Notes: a model not told the origin generated them from the sequence alone. Shown: positions 1 through 7,041, numbered from the stretch's first letter. The stretch: DNA of 7,740 nt from Deltaproteobacteria bacterium (GCA_031278795.1 JAITJT010000121.1:1-7740); one strand, 5' to 3'. Program-made: numbers and translations.

Positions 1-1
1 C

Positions 2-91
2 TCCACAGGCGGGTGGAAACTTAAGGCGGCAAACAATCTTTTTCTCAGTTTGATGATCGCTCTCTTAGGGAGAGCCATTAGAAAGCATTAA
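2..91 (+). CDS. Possible 3' end of a gene entering from the left edge (partial)
   Basis: A frame is open from the left edge to a TAA at 89-91. Its 29 codons end in a hydrophobic run (NNLFLSLMIALLGRAI) followed by RKH. The other two plus frames close at about 22 and 51. The residues read like a real protein C-terminus, either a membrane helix or a buried amphipathic helix, and the end would lie 48 bp from the convergent gene at 140-1693. An open run of 29 codons is not rare by chance, so this is tentative. I do not recognise the family. A 6-bp hairpin (59-64 with 70-75) falls inside this frame. Confidence 0.35.
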   Translation, partial: STGGWKLKAANNLFLSLMIALLGRAIRKH

Positions 92-139
92 GCCCTTGAA
101 TCAAACGCTCGCCACAAAACTAGCGGCTGGGGCGTGAAG

Positions 140-1693
140 TTAAGCGTGGATGAAGCTTGGCGCCTTTATGCTTTTTATAGTCGAAGGATGGGCCGGAGCA
201 CCAGTCCTTCCCGAGCCAGGGCTACTGGGCGTGGAGCTAGGCGGTGCGCTTTCCGGGATGTCCGTAGCCGGAGGCGAGACCGCGTCTGCCTCAGGGTTTG
301 GGGCGCTGGATCCACTGGGCGGCTGGATCTCTGTTAGGTTGTCAAGATCTTGGTTGCTCAGATCATAACCCTTGGGGGTGTAGTTTCCGGAGAGGGCTGA
401 CACTACGTTCTGCCTGGTCTCCTTTAGCTTCTCAGTTAGGCTGTCGCGCTCGCTGGTGAGGGTTTTAAGCTGGTCTTGTAGGGTCTTGACCTCATCTGAG
501 CAGGGCTCGCCGCTATTTTCCATGGCCGTGATATCCACCTTGGTGAGGTTCTCTAGGTCGTGGTTGCTCAGGTCATAGCCAGAGGGCGTGTAGTTGCCGC
601 CAAGGGCTCCCACTATGTTGGCCCTGGTCTCCTTGAGCTTGTTCCTCACGTCGTTGCGCTCTTTTAAAATTCCCGAGACCTGCTGCTCAAGGGACATTAG
701 CTGGGCCTGACAGGGGTCACTCTGTCTCGGGGCGGCCGCCACAGAGCTAGCGCCGGCCTCAGGAGAGGCGGGTGTCGCGGGCGTGGCCGTGGCCTCAGGA
801 TTATCGAACGCGGAGTGCGTGCTGGAAGCCTCGGGAATGCTGGAGGCGCTGGGGGCGGCCTCCGGGACATCCTGGGACTGGGCAGTCAAAGATGACGCTC
901 CAGGAGGTGCGGCTTCCGGAGACGCGGCTTGGGAGCTGCCATGCGCGGCTGCGGCCGCGCCAGAGGCGGCCGCGGTACCGCCAGAGGCGGCAGCGGTACC
1001 GCCAGAGGCGGCTTGCGCGTGAGTGGAGGGGGCCGCGGCCTCAGGGCTTGCGGCCGGAGTGGCGCTTGAGCTGGCGCTATCCCCCTGGTGGGCCCTTGAA
1101 CCCTCGGTAGCTGTAGTTGTGCCCGCCGCCGTAGGGGCGTCGGACTTAGTCAGGTCGGCCTTGGGCGCGTCAGCCTTGGCTGCGTCGGTCTTGGCTGCGT
1201 CTGTTTTAGGTGCGTCAGCTTTGGCGCTATCAGTCTTGGGGGTATCGGCCTTGGCTGCATCAGCCTTGGCGGGGGTGCCTCCCGCGGCACTCGCCCCACC
1301 TGATTTGGCGCTATCACCTGATTTGGCGCTGTCGGTTGAGGATTCCGCCGGCTTGGCTGCCGTGTTCTTGCAGGATGTCAGCTGGTCCTCCATGGCGACC
1401 ATGTTGGAGGCGTAAGTGCGGTTCTGGGTCTTGAGCTCAGAGATGTCGGCAGTCTGCTGGGTCAACTGGGTCTGAGCCTGGCTGAGTTTTGAGGTGCTGT
1501 CGCTCAGCTGGGAGCTGGTGGAGTCCAGATCCGATTTCAGCTTGTCCCGGTCGCTTGAGACTGAGTCAAACTGGGTCTGGAGGGCAGTAAGCTTCTGGTT
1601 GAGGTCATTGGCCTCACCCGCGGCCGAGCGCCATAGATAAAGGAACAGGATGATAAGGATAGCAGCTATGACAGAGATACTTATTTTTAACAT
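140..1693 (-). CDS. Membrane-anchored coiled-coil protein with Ala/Pro-rich linker and duplicated C-terminal module, function unknown
   Basis: I do not recognise this 517-residue protein. Residues 4-21 form one hydrophobic helix, more likely an uncleaved anchor than a cleaved signal, since no clear AXA site follows. Residues 27-108 are Gln/Ser/Asp/Leu-rich with heptad-like spacing (coiled coil). Residues 110-325 are low-complexity: pentapeptides of the AKADA/PKTDA type at about 142-186, 7-residue ASGGTAA repeats near 229-250, and scattered PEA motifs. Residues 328-387 and 398-457 are two copies of one module, each starting with a Cys (C328, C398), then a charged helix with KLKETR, then GNYTP, GYDLSN and DLxNLT. 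A Pro/Ser tail ends in FIHA. The only other Cys is C108. The ATG at 1691-1693 is preceded by AGGCGG at 7 nt. The layout suggests an envelope-spanning or surface-exposed tether, loosely like TolA/TonB-type spacers, but there is no homology evidence. High GC and repetitiveness give long shadow frames on the other strand. Confidence 0.85.
   Translation of the reverse strand: MLKISISVIAAILIILFLYLWRSAAGEANDLNQKLTALQTQFDSVSSDRDKLKSDLDSTSSQLSDSTSKLSQAQTQLTQQTADISELKTQNRTYASNMVAMEDQLTSCKNTAAKPAESSTDSAKSGDSAKSGGASAAGGTPAKADAAKADTPKTDSAKADAPKTDAAKTDAAKADAPKADLTKSDAPTAAGTTTATEGSRAHQGDSASSSATPAASPEAAAPSTHAQAASGGTAAASGGTAAASGAAAAAHGSSQAASPEAAPPGASSLTAQSQDVPEAAPSASSIPEASSTHSAFDNPEATATPATPASPEAGASSVAAAPRQSDPCQAQLMSLEQQVSGILKERNDVRNKLKETRANIVGALGGNYTPSGYDLSNHDLENLTKVDITAMENSGEPCSDEVKTLQDQLKTLTSERDSLTEKLKETRQNVVSALSGNYTPKGYDLSNQDLDNLTEIQPPSGSSAPNPEADAVSPPATDIPESAPPSSTPSSPGSGRTGAPAHPSTIKSIKAPSFIHA
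323..502 (-). repeat. Second copy of the duplicated C-terminal module (residues 398-457)
   Basis: This encodes the downstream copy of the module and lies exactly 210 bp (70 codons) from the copy at 533-712, with no indel. Between residues 423-453 and 353-383 about 26 of 31 residues are identical (KLKETR, GNYTP, GYDLSN, DL, NLT). The coiled-coil half before that is much less conserved. This suggests an old in-frame duplication with selection on the second half. Confidence 0.85.
533..712 (-). repeat. First copy of the duplicated C-terminal module (residues 328-387)
   Basis: This is the upstream copy of the module, beginning with the Pro-Cys pair P327-C328, which matches P397-C398 in the second copy. 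It runs through a predicted charged helix to GNYTP, GYDLSN and DLENLT. A ~10-residue linker separates it from the second copy. Confidence 0.85.
959..1012 (-). repeat. 21-bp tandem repeat coding for ASGGTAA units
   Basis: Two near-identical 21-bp units (959-979 and 980-1000, differing at one base) and a partial third (from 1001) sit head to tail. They encode seven-residue Ala/Gly/Ser/Thr units in the linker of the coiled-coil protein. Such in-frame repeats can change copy number by slippage and so vary linker length. Confidence 0.8.
1136..1270 (-). repeat. Degenerate 15-bp repeats coding for K-[ATS]-D pentapeptides
   Basis: Roughly nine consecutive pentapeptides of the form [AP]-K-[AT]-D-[ASTL] lie at residues 142-186. 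The alternating Lys/Asp with Ala/Pro suggests an extended or loosely helical charged spacer between the coiled coil and the PEA-rich linker. The DNA units are diverged at third positions, so the protein pattern appears to be maintained. Confidence 0.8.
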
Positions 1694-1700
1694 GATTGAC

Positions 1701-1706
1701 CCGCCT
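1701..1706 (-). promoter_or_regulatory. Shine-Dalgarno-like site of the coiled-coil protein gene
   Basis: On the minus strand AGGCGG ends 7 nt before the ATG at 1691-1693. It is a one-mismatch match to AGGAGG with good spacing and supports this start codon. Confidence 0.55.
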
Positions 1707-2146
1707 GTTAATGTTGGTTAAGAAAAGTTCCCCGGGAAAATGTGGTGGCAAGTATTAGAGATTCGCCTTTGAAAAGACTTCCGGATTGTGTGGCAACATG
1801 CGCCTTTCCCTTAGGCGTGGACTTATGATTAGTACATGATTTAGCGCTATGTGTGGCCAAAGGGAGGCTACGCGACAATTAGATTATTTTTTTGCTTCTA
1901 AAAAAATATTCGCCGATTTTTTACACCTTAAAATTTATAAAGACCCTTCCGCGGGTGTGCATTTTTGGTGTGATATTTTCTTAAGACCTCAACAAATTGT
2001 GGGAGTTTCAGGGAAACGCACAATTATGATGGACTAGCTCTCTGTCAATGGCCTATGAAAGGCCACTCTCTATGTCGTGGAAGGGCGTTTATCGCATGGG
2101 TGAAAAAAGTCCAAAAAGTGTGTTGCGGCGATTGATTTGTTACTTA

Positions 2147-2158
2147 TGCTATTATACA
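2147..2158 (+). promoter_or_regulatory. Candidate extended -10 promoter for ispH
   Basis: TGC-TATTAT (2147-2155) fits an extended -10 (TGnTATAAT with one mismatch). An overlapping alternative is TATACA at 2153-2158 with TTGATT at 2132-2137 as -35 (15-bp spacer). Either would give a leader of about 140 nt before the TTG start. This is assigned by sequence pattern only. Confidence 0.4.
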
Positions 2159-2287
2159 CAATCAAAGCAAATGAAAAAACTTCCACTATCAACTATATCA
2201 CAGACGCAACCTTTGGCAAGACCGTGAGGCATTTCTTTACGGCTCTTCATGCGCTAAAAAAATTCCCCCTAAGCTTTTTGACTTTTG

Positions 2288-2294
2288 AAAGGGA
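2288..2294 (+). promoter_or_regulatory. Ribosome-binding site deciding the TTG start of ispH
   Basis: AAAGGGA sits 6 nt before the TTG at 2301-2303. No ATG or GTG is suitably placed, and the protein aligned from this TTG begins exactly as IspH proteins do, with the first cluster Cys at residue 12. Together these fix the non-ATG start. Confidence 0.6.
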
Positions 2295-2300
2295 TCTTGT

Positions 2301-4061
2301 TTGAAAATAATACTTGCCAAAAGCCTAGGTTACTGCCTGGGCGTCCGGAGGGCCATGAACCTGGCCTTCACCGCTCTGAAACGGGCCAAGGGCCCGGTTC
2401 TCTCTGTGGGGCCCATCATCCACAACCAGGCGGCCTTCGATCTCCTCAAGCAAAAAGGTCTCTCCCTCTACCAAGACGATAGCCCCCTCACACAAGACAC
2501 GGTGGTCATTATCCGGGCCCACGGACTCCCTCTGGATAAAGAGGAGTGGTTCAAAAACAGCCCGGCCACGGTAATTGACGCCACCTGCCCCAAGGTGGCG
2601 GCGGTGCAGAAGCTACTTAGAAAAGAAGCACTTTCAGGAAGAAACATTATAATTTTAGGCCAAAAAGGACACCCGGAGGTGGAGGGGCTCTTAGGCTACT
2701 CCATGGGCCTAGGCGCGCTAGTGAGCGAGCCAGAGGATGTGGAGAGGCTTCCGGACTATGAGAGGGTGCTATTAGTCTCCCAGAGCACCCAGGACATCTC
2801 TCTTTGGGAGGAGGTCTTGGATAGGGCTCAAAAGAAGTACCAAGGCGGGGATTTTAAGGCCGTTAACACCATCTGCCAGGCCACAATTGTGAGGCAGAGG
2901 GAGGCTAAGGAACTATCCAGGGAGGCGGATGCCCTGGTGGTGGTGGGCGGAAAGGAAAGCGGAAACACCGCGAGGCTTTTTAATATATTAAATGAGAGCC
3001 ATAAACCCACCATAGCCGTGGAGGGCCCGGAGGATATCCCCGCAAATTTCCCAGAAGGTAAGGAAAAGGTGGGGGTGATGGCCGGGGCCTCCACCCCCAA
3101 CTGGCAGATAAGGATGGTGGTTCAGGCCTTACTAGCCTCCGGAAGGGCCACGGAGAAGAACCTAAGGGCGTCTCTGGGTAGGTTCTTTAGGGCCTTGGTG
3201 CTCTCCAGCACCTACGTGGGCCTGGGCAGCGGGGTCTACGGCTGGGCCCTCTCCAAGGCCATGGGTTTCAATCTTCCAGCCATTTACTTTGGGCTCTATG
3301 TGTATTTCGCGGTCTCTAACCACCTGCTTCTAGGATTCCTGGATAGGGACTCGGCCAAGTACAACGACCCGGACCGGGCCGCCTTTCTCCACAAATACGA
3401 GCGTCCCTTGGTGCTTTTGGGGCTAATGTGCCTCTTTCTCTCCATCTCCAGCGCCTTTTTCATCTCTATAAGAGTATTCGCCTGTATAGTTGTCTTCTCC
3501 CTTCTTTCCCTCACCTTCGCCCTTAGGGGCGTGGAGAGGGCCCTAGAGGAGATAAAGATAGGACCCATAAGGCTCTCCCTCCTTTTAAACAAGACCATGA
3601 AGGGCGCCTTAGGCTGGGGCCTTCTATTAAACATCCCTCCCCTTTTAGGGGAGCCCCCCCTAATCCCTTGGTCACATCAGGGCCTCATCCTCCTCTTCGC
3701 CTCGCTAATTGCCGCCTTTCTCCAGGTCTTCACCAGGTGCTTCCTCATGGACATGCTGGACGCCAAGGGCGACAGGGTCTTCGAGCGGGAGACTCCGGCC
3801 TCAATCCTTGGCTACCGGAAAGCCCCCAGGTTTTTGGCGAGGCTCATAGTCTTCTGGGGCATCTACCTAATCGTCCTGTGGGCCACAGGGGTCTTCTCCA
3901 GCTACGCCCTTCCGCTCATTTTGGCGGGCCCCTTATACAACTGGCTCATCCTCTTGAGGCTAAAGTGCCGCGCGGACCTGGGAGGCTACCACTTCGACCT
4001 TATGGTCGATGCCCAGTTCTTTCTCTGTGGGCTCTTGGCCCTTTTGTGGTCATGGGTATAG
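2301..4061 (+). CDS. ispH: 4-hydroxy-3-methylbut-2-enyl diphosphate reductase (IspH/LytB) fused to a UbiA-like membrane domain
   Basis: Residues 1-280 are a full-length IspH, the last MEP-pathway enzyme, which reduces HMBPP to IPP and DMAPP with a [4Fe-4S] cluster. The cluster Cys residues are C12, C96 and C192 (within TICQAT and RQ). Substrate-site residues are H41 (IHN), H74 (AHG), H124/E126 (GHPEVEG), S220/N222 (SGN) and S264 (AGAS). Residues 290-586 add about nine hydrophobic helices (approximately 295-316, 325-347, 368-390, 391-409, 434-449, 460-482, 512-532, 535-552, 568-585). Between helices 6 and 7 is D484-x-x-D487-x-x-x-D491 followed by R and ETPASILG, which fits the second Asp-rich motif of UbiA-family prenyltransferases. 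The first motif region (LDRDSAKYNDPDR, 347-359, then RPL at 368) is degenerate against NDxxDxxxD. The 586-residue length is about twice that of ordinary IspH. The start is TTG. IspH identity is near certain; the UbiA assignment is from motif memory. The gene stands alone, with no adjacent pathway genes in the window. Confidence 0.93.
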   Translation: MKIILAKSLGYCLGVRRAMNLAFTALKRAKGPVLSVGPIIHNQAAFDLLKQKGLSLYQDDSPLTQDTVVIIRAHGLPLDKEEWFKNSPATVIDATCPKVAAVQKLLRKEALSGRNIIILGQKGHPEVEGLLGYSMGLGALVSEPEDVERLPDYERVLLVSQSTQDISLWEEVLDRAQKKYQGGDFKAVNTICQATIVRQREAKELSREADALVVVGGKESGNTARLFNILNESHKPTIAVEGPEDIPANFPEGKEKVGVMAGASTPNWQIRMVVQALLASGRATEKNLRASLGRFFRALVLSSTYVGLGSGVYGWALSKAMGFNLPAIYFGLYVYFAVSNHLLLGFLDRDSAKYNDPDRAAFLHKYERPLVLLGLMCLFLSISSAFFISIRVFACIVVFSLLSLTFALRGVERALEEIKIGPIRLSLLLNKTMKGALGWGLLLNIPPLLGEPPLIPWSHQGLILLFASLIAAFLQVFTRCFLMDMLDAKGDRVFERETPASILGYRKAPRFLARLIVFWGIYLIVLWATGVFSSYALPLILAGPLYNWLILLRLKCRADLGGYHFDLMVDAQFFLCGLLALLWSWV

Positions 4062-4114
4062 GAAAACTTTGCGATATGGAAAGAAGTCGCGAAATTCAAA
4101 AACAAAATCCAAGA

Positions 4115-4375
4115 CAAAATATAGCTAAAACATAGCTAAAACGAAGCTAAATCAAAGGACGTAGCAAAAAACAAAGCAAAGACGAAAGAAAGAGCTAATC
4201 AAAAAGCCAAAACAAATGAGTTAGCCAAGTGGCGACAACACTAAAAGCAACGCTTAGAAAAAAATCAAAACAAATATGAAACAAATAGCCAAACAAAAGT
4301 AAAAGCCAAACAGAGCAAAGCTAAATAAAGCAAAAGCTAAACAGAATGAAAGCTAAACAAAAACTAAACACAAGC
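4115..4375 (+). repeat. T-poor intergenic tract with repeated AGCYAAA motifs
   Basis: Downstream of ispH the plus strand becomes very A-rich and T-poor, with the word AGCTAA at 4123, 4134, 4145, 4193, 4319, 4335 and 4351, plus AGCCAAA-type variants at 4287 and 4304. The first three are spaced exactly 11 bp; the last three are 16 bp apart. Nearly all lie in the same orientation. No protein-like frame runs through it: the one open frame (4346-4534) is Lys/Asn/Ser-rich and extends across the hairpin. The nature is unknown: expanded or decayed simple repeat, untranslated 3' region or structured-RNA remnant. Confidence 0.65.
4184..4199 (+). repeat. 16-bp direct repeat, copy 1
   Basis: GAAAGAAAGAGCTAAT occurs here and again at 7042-7057, in the same orientation in the two spacers flanking the chemoreceptor gene. 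It includes the AGCTAA word that recurs in both spacers. Confidence 0.7.
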
Positions 4376-4455
4376 GCCACCAAATACAAATGTCATTACA
4401 AAAGCCGCAGCCAAATCAAAAAGCTTTCCAATAATCCAGGGAATAGCCCCAAACG

Positions 4456-4489
4456 CGGAAAACCCCGCCTGTTGGGGCGGGGTTCTCCG
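4456..4489 (-). terminator. Strong hairpin, probable terminator of the chemoreceptor gene
   Basis: AACCCCGCC (4461-4469) pairs perfectly with GGCGGGGTT (4476-4484) across a 6-nt loop, extended by four more pairs (4456-4459 with 4486-4489) beyond one mismatch. It starts 42 bp after the minus-strand stop at 4531-4533. Read on the minus strand the second arm runs into TTTT then CC, a short U-run that suits rho-independent termination. On the plus strand no T-run follows, though it could still insulate ispH transcription, which converges on it. Confidence 0.7.
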
Positions 4490-4530
4490 GTGAAACTAGA
4501 GAGGCAGGTTAGCTATGATGGGCTTTTGGT

Positions 4531-6495
4531 CTAGAACTCGAAGTCGTCGTCGTTGTCCATGGGGAGGGCCTTGGTCTCGGCGGCGCGGGCCGGGGCCTTC
4601 CTGACAGCGGCGGGAGGAGGCGGAAGCGTGGGCTTGGGCTTGGGCATGGAGGAGCCCTTGGATTTCTTGGCGCCTGAGAATCCACCTGAGTTGGAGCCGT
4701 AAACTATGAAGGACATGTCATCCACGGCCCTCATGAGGTTCTCGGCCTGGATGGTCAACTGGCCCGCGGCAGAGGCCGACTCCTCGGCAGAGGCGGCGTT
4801 GGACTGGGTGACCTTGTCCATCTGGGTCATGGCCGTGGTTATCTGGCTAATGCCCTGTGACTGCTCCTTGGAGGCCTCGGCCACTTCCGAGACCAGCTGG
4901 GCCACTTTCGAGGAGTTGGTGGCCACGTTGTGGAAGTTCTCAGAGGTCGAGTGAACCATCTCGGATCCGGAGTTGATGTTGGAGATGGTGGCGGCGATCA
5001 AATCCGCCGTGTTCTTGGCGGCATCCGCCGAGCGGATGGCCAGGTTCCTCACCTCGTCCGCGACCACCGCGAATCCAGCGCCGGCCTCGCCGGCCCTGGC
5101 AGCCTCCACGGCCGCGTTCAAGGCCAGGAGGTTGGTCTGGAAGGCTATCTCGTCAATGGTCTTGATGATCTTTCCTATCTCGTTTCCGGAGGTGGCTATC
5201 TGATCCATAGCCGCGATGACGTTGGCCATGGAGGCCTCGGCCTTGGCCACGGCCTCATTGGTGTGGCTCATGAGGGAGTTGGCCTCTATGGCATTGTCCG
5301 AGTTCCTCTTGGTCATGGAGGATAGCTCCTCTAGGGCCGCTGAGGTCTCCTCCAGGGACGCGGCATTTTCGGTGGCGCCCTCCGCCAAGGTGTTGGAGGC
5401 GCTGGAGAGCTCTCCGGCGGCGGTATCCACCTCGTTCGCGCCTTCATTAAGGGTGGAGATTACCGTGTTGATGGGAACCGTTATGCCCCGGGTGATGAAG
5501 ATGGCCAGAAGCAGGCTTATGACTATGGCGACGATTACGCCCACCACCAAGCTAACTAGAGAGGTAGTTATGGAGCTCAGGGTCTCGGCCGCGAACTCGT
5601 TGGTAAGCTGGGTGAAGGCGTTGTTCATTTCGGTGTTTACCTTCAGTAGCTCGGCGCGCAGCTGGACACGCTTGGGGCCGACGTCCAGGTCGTGCTGGAA
5701 GGTGTTCTTCAGGATACCCATGGCGTTTATACAGACCTGGGTGGCCTTGATGAGCTCATTTAGCTGATCCTTGGAGGCCTGGTTGACGGTCTCGGCCGCG
5801 TGGGTCTTCATCTTCTCCAGGAGCTCATTGGCCTGAACCACGGCGTTGTCGAAATACTTGGGCTCCTGATAGTAGAGACCCCTGACCATGTTGAGGTAGA
5901 AGTCGCTGGCGGCCACGTCCATGTCAACCGCCGTGTGCACGCGGCTGAAGAGGTTGTGCAGCTCCTCGGCGGTGGCGTCCTCGTTGTTCATGGCGACGTC
6001 CAGCCTCTGCTCCTCCAAGGCCCGGAAGTTTTTCATCTCCTCGGTGAAGCTGTTGTAGCTGTTCGCCACCACGCTGCGGTTGCTAATGACGTCGGAGCCG
6101 ATCTTCGGGAGCTCCGAGGCCATGGTGAAAAAATCGCCGTGCATCTTTTCCACCTGGGTGGCTAGATCCCGCGCCTGGGGGTTGTCCTTGGCCAGGCCCT
6201 TGGCGATGAGGTTCTTGAGCTGATCCAGGTTGGCGTTGACTTGGGCGTTGTAAGATTCCACTTGTTTCCAGTTATCATCATTGAAGGTGTAGGAGAATTC
6301 TATGATGGACAAACTCTCCATGGCGATGTTGAACTGGAGTTCCGCGGCTGCGTTGTTTCCAGGCATTATGAGGTCGCGGAGATCCTGGGTTTCTTTCTGC
6401 ACCCTGATGAGGGAGATGGCCACATAGCCAGTGATGAGCACAAAGACAACACATACCGCGATAAAGCCCAGGATTATTTTGGTCCCTAGTTTCAT
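4531..6495 (-). CDS. Methyl-accepting chemotaxis protein (transmembrane chemoreceptor)
   Basis: This 654-residue receptor senses a ligand in the periplasm and controls the CheA kinase through CheW. TM1 is at 7-30. A ~278-residue, probably all-helical sensor domain follows (31-308), of a size compatible with double four-helix-bundle (HBM-like) sensors, but the ligand is not readable. TM2 is at about 312-334. The signalling hairpin spans about 345-598, with the highly conserved tip at 449-486 ([21 protein letters not shown], then [13 protein letters not shown]). Methylation-type helices are seen at [16 protein letters not shown] (379-394) and [14 protein letters not shown] (567-580). Only a short HAMP-like stretch ([14 protein letters not shown]) lies between TM2 and the hairpin. 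A Pro/Lys linker (618-640) leads to an acidic tail ending DNDDDFEF. I chose ATG 6493-6495 because GGAGG lies upstream; the in-frame TTG at 6511-6513 would overlap that site. No other chemotaxis genes are adjacent. Confidence 0.96.
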   Translation of the reverse strand: MKLGTKIILGFIAVCVVFVLITGYVAISLIRVQKETQDLRDLIMPGNNAAAELQFNIAMESLSIIEFSYTFNDDNWKQVESYNAQVNANLDQLKNLIAKGLAKDNPQARDLATQVEKMHGDFFTMASELPKIGSDVISNRSVVANSYNSFTEEMKNFRALEEQRLDVAMNNEDATAEELHNLFSRVHTAVDMDVAASDFYLNMVRGLYYQEPKYFDNAVVQANELLEKMKTHAAETVNQASKDQLNELIKATQVCINAMGILKNTFQHDLDVGPKRVQLRAELLKVNTEMNNAFTQLTNEFAAETLSSITTSLVSLVVGVIVAIVISLLLAIFITRGITVPINTVISTLNEGANEVDTAAGELSSASNTLAEGATENAASLEETSAALEELSSMTKRNSDNAIEANSLMSHTNEAVAKAEASMANVIAAMDQIATSGNEIGKIIKTIDEIAFQTNLLALNAAVEAARAGEAGAGFAVVADEVRNLAIRSADAAKNTADLIAATISNINSGSEMVHSTSENFHNVATNSSKVAQLVSEVAEASKEQSQGISQITTAMTQMDKVTQSNAASAEESASAAGQLTIQAENLMRAVDDMSFIVYGSNSGGFSGAKKSKGSSMPKPKPTLPPPPAAVRKAPARAAETKALPMDNDDDFEF

Positions 6496-6506
6496 ATTGA
6501 ATTTTT

Positions 6507-6511
6507 CCTCC
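6507..6511 (-). promoter_or_regulatory. Ribosome-binding site deciding the chemoreceptor start
   Basis: On the minus strand GGAGG ends 11 nt before the ATG at 6493-6495. The spacing is a little long, but the match is perfect. The earlier in-frame TTG (6511-6513) overlaps this site and so is an unlikely start. Confidence 0.7.
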
Positions 6512-6688
6512 AAACTGTTCCCGAGAGGTTTACAAGACGAAAAAAATGTTTCTAGAGACAGTGCCGGATGTGACGGGGCCCGGGAATCCCTTGCGAGAGC
6601 CGTGAGTCAGCCGCAGTCTCTGTTTTATGCCTGATAGTGATTATTTTCGAAAGGGCCTGAATTTGAACTTTTTTAATCTCATCCATTT

Positions 6689-6720
6689 ATTATATTGTCG
6701 GTAAAATACTTAAAAGTCAA
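6689..6720 (-). promoter_or_regulatory. Candidate sigma-70-type promoter of the chemoreceptor gene
   Basis: The minus strand reads TTGACT (6715-6720), a 20-bp spacer, then a perfect TATAAT (6689-6694). Both hexamers are excellent but the spacer is longer than the usual 16-19 bp. A flagellar sigma-28 reading is weaker: CCGACAA just before the -10 resembles CCGATAA, but I see no TAAA at the right distance. The leader would be about 185 nt. Confidence 0.4.
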
Positions 6721-7041
6721 GGCGCCCAAAGATGGCTTTTCTTTTTTAAGGCCTGATTATAATGCCGTTTACCCCATTTGCTGTGGTTCGTGAAAGCTTC
6801 TTCCACATTATACGTCTAAAAGGGAATAACTGTGTAAAGAAGATTAATTTTAGCTCGAAAGGGACAAAATAAAGTGAAAAATATCCACCGCTACAATGGG
6901 GTCAGCTAATAAAAAAATACACTAGTTTGGGAAATTTTGCCAAAAAAACTTTGATATGGCTAATTTTAGGGCCCCTGGAAGCTAAAAAAGCGGGCTCACC
7001 CTTTCCCGTTTTGGGCTGATTTCTTTATGGAAGTTTAGATA

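Larger units (their letters stand above)
1694..2300. other. AT-rich divergent intergenic region
   Basis: These 607 bp separate two divergent genes, so promoters for both should lie here. Visible items are a candidate extended -10 promoter for ispH (2147-2158), a perfect 8-bp palindrome TAGCGCTA (1842-1849), and small hairpins at 1801-1817 (CGCCT/AGGCG) and 2049-2065 (TGGCCT/AGGCCA, 5-nt loop), neither followed by a T-run. I could not pick a convincing promoter for the minus-strand gene. A 62-codon frame at 1849-2037 has no good ribosome site or protein-like features. Confidence 0.6.

Noticed and set aside
59..75. Hairpin GCTCTC-TTAGG-GAGAGC as the terminator of the minus-strand coiled-coil gene
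   Set aside because: It has only six pairs, no U-run follows on the minus strand, and it falls inside a possible coding end on the plus strand.
1023..1415. Ala/Leu/Val-rich plus-strand frame opposite the coiled-coil protein
   Set aside because: It is a mirror of the 15-bp Lys/Asp repeats on the other strand; the minus-strand frame has an anchor, coiled coil and duplicated module.
1849..2037. 62-codon plus-strand frame in the spacer upstream of ispH
   Set aside because: It has no Shine-Dalgarno site, no protein-like pattern, AT-rich composition like the surrounding spacer, and it ends well before ispH.
2049..2065. Hairpin TGGCCT-ATGAA-AGGCCA as a terminator
   Set aside because: It has a short 6-bp stem, no T-run on either strand, and no gene ends near it.
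4346..4534. 62-codon plus-strand frame running from the AGCYAAA tract through the hairpin
   Set aside because: Its Lys/Asn/Ser composition follows from A-rich repeats, and the frame crosses a probable terminator and overlaps the end of the chemoreceptor gene.
5216..5767. Long plus-strand frame (183 codons) opposite the chemoreceptor
   Set aside because: It lies antisense to a well-recognised receptor; low-complexity Ala/Ser/Met content is typical of the mirror of a GC-rich coiled-coil gene.
6511..6513. TTG as the chemoreceptor start (six extra residues)
   Set aside because: It overlaps the GGAGG ribosome site that serves the ATG at 6493-6495, and the ATG gives the usual short positively charged lead into TM1.
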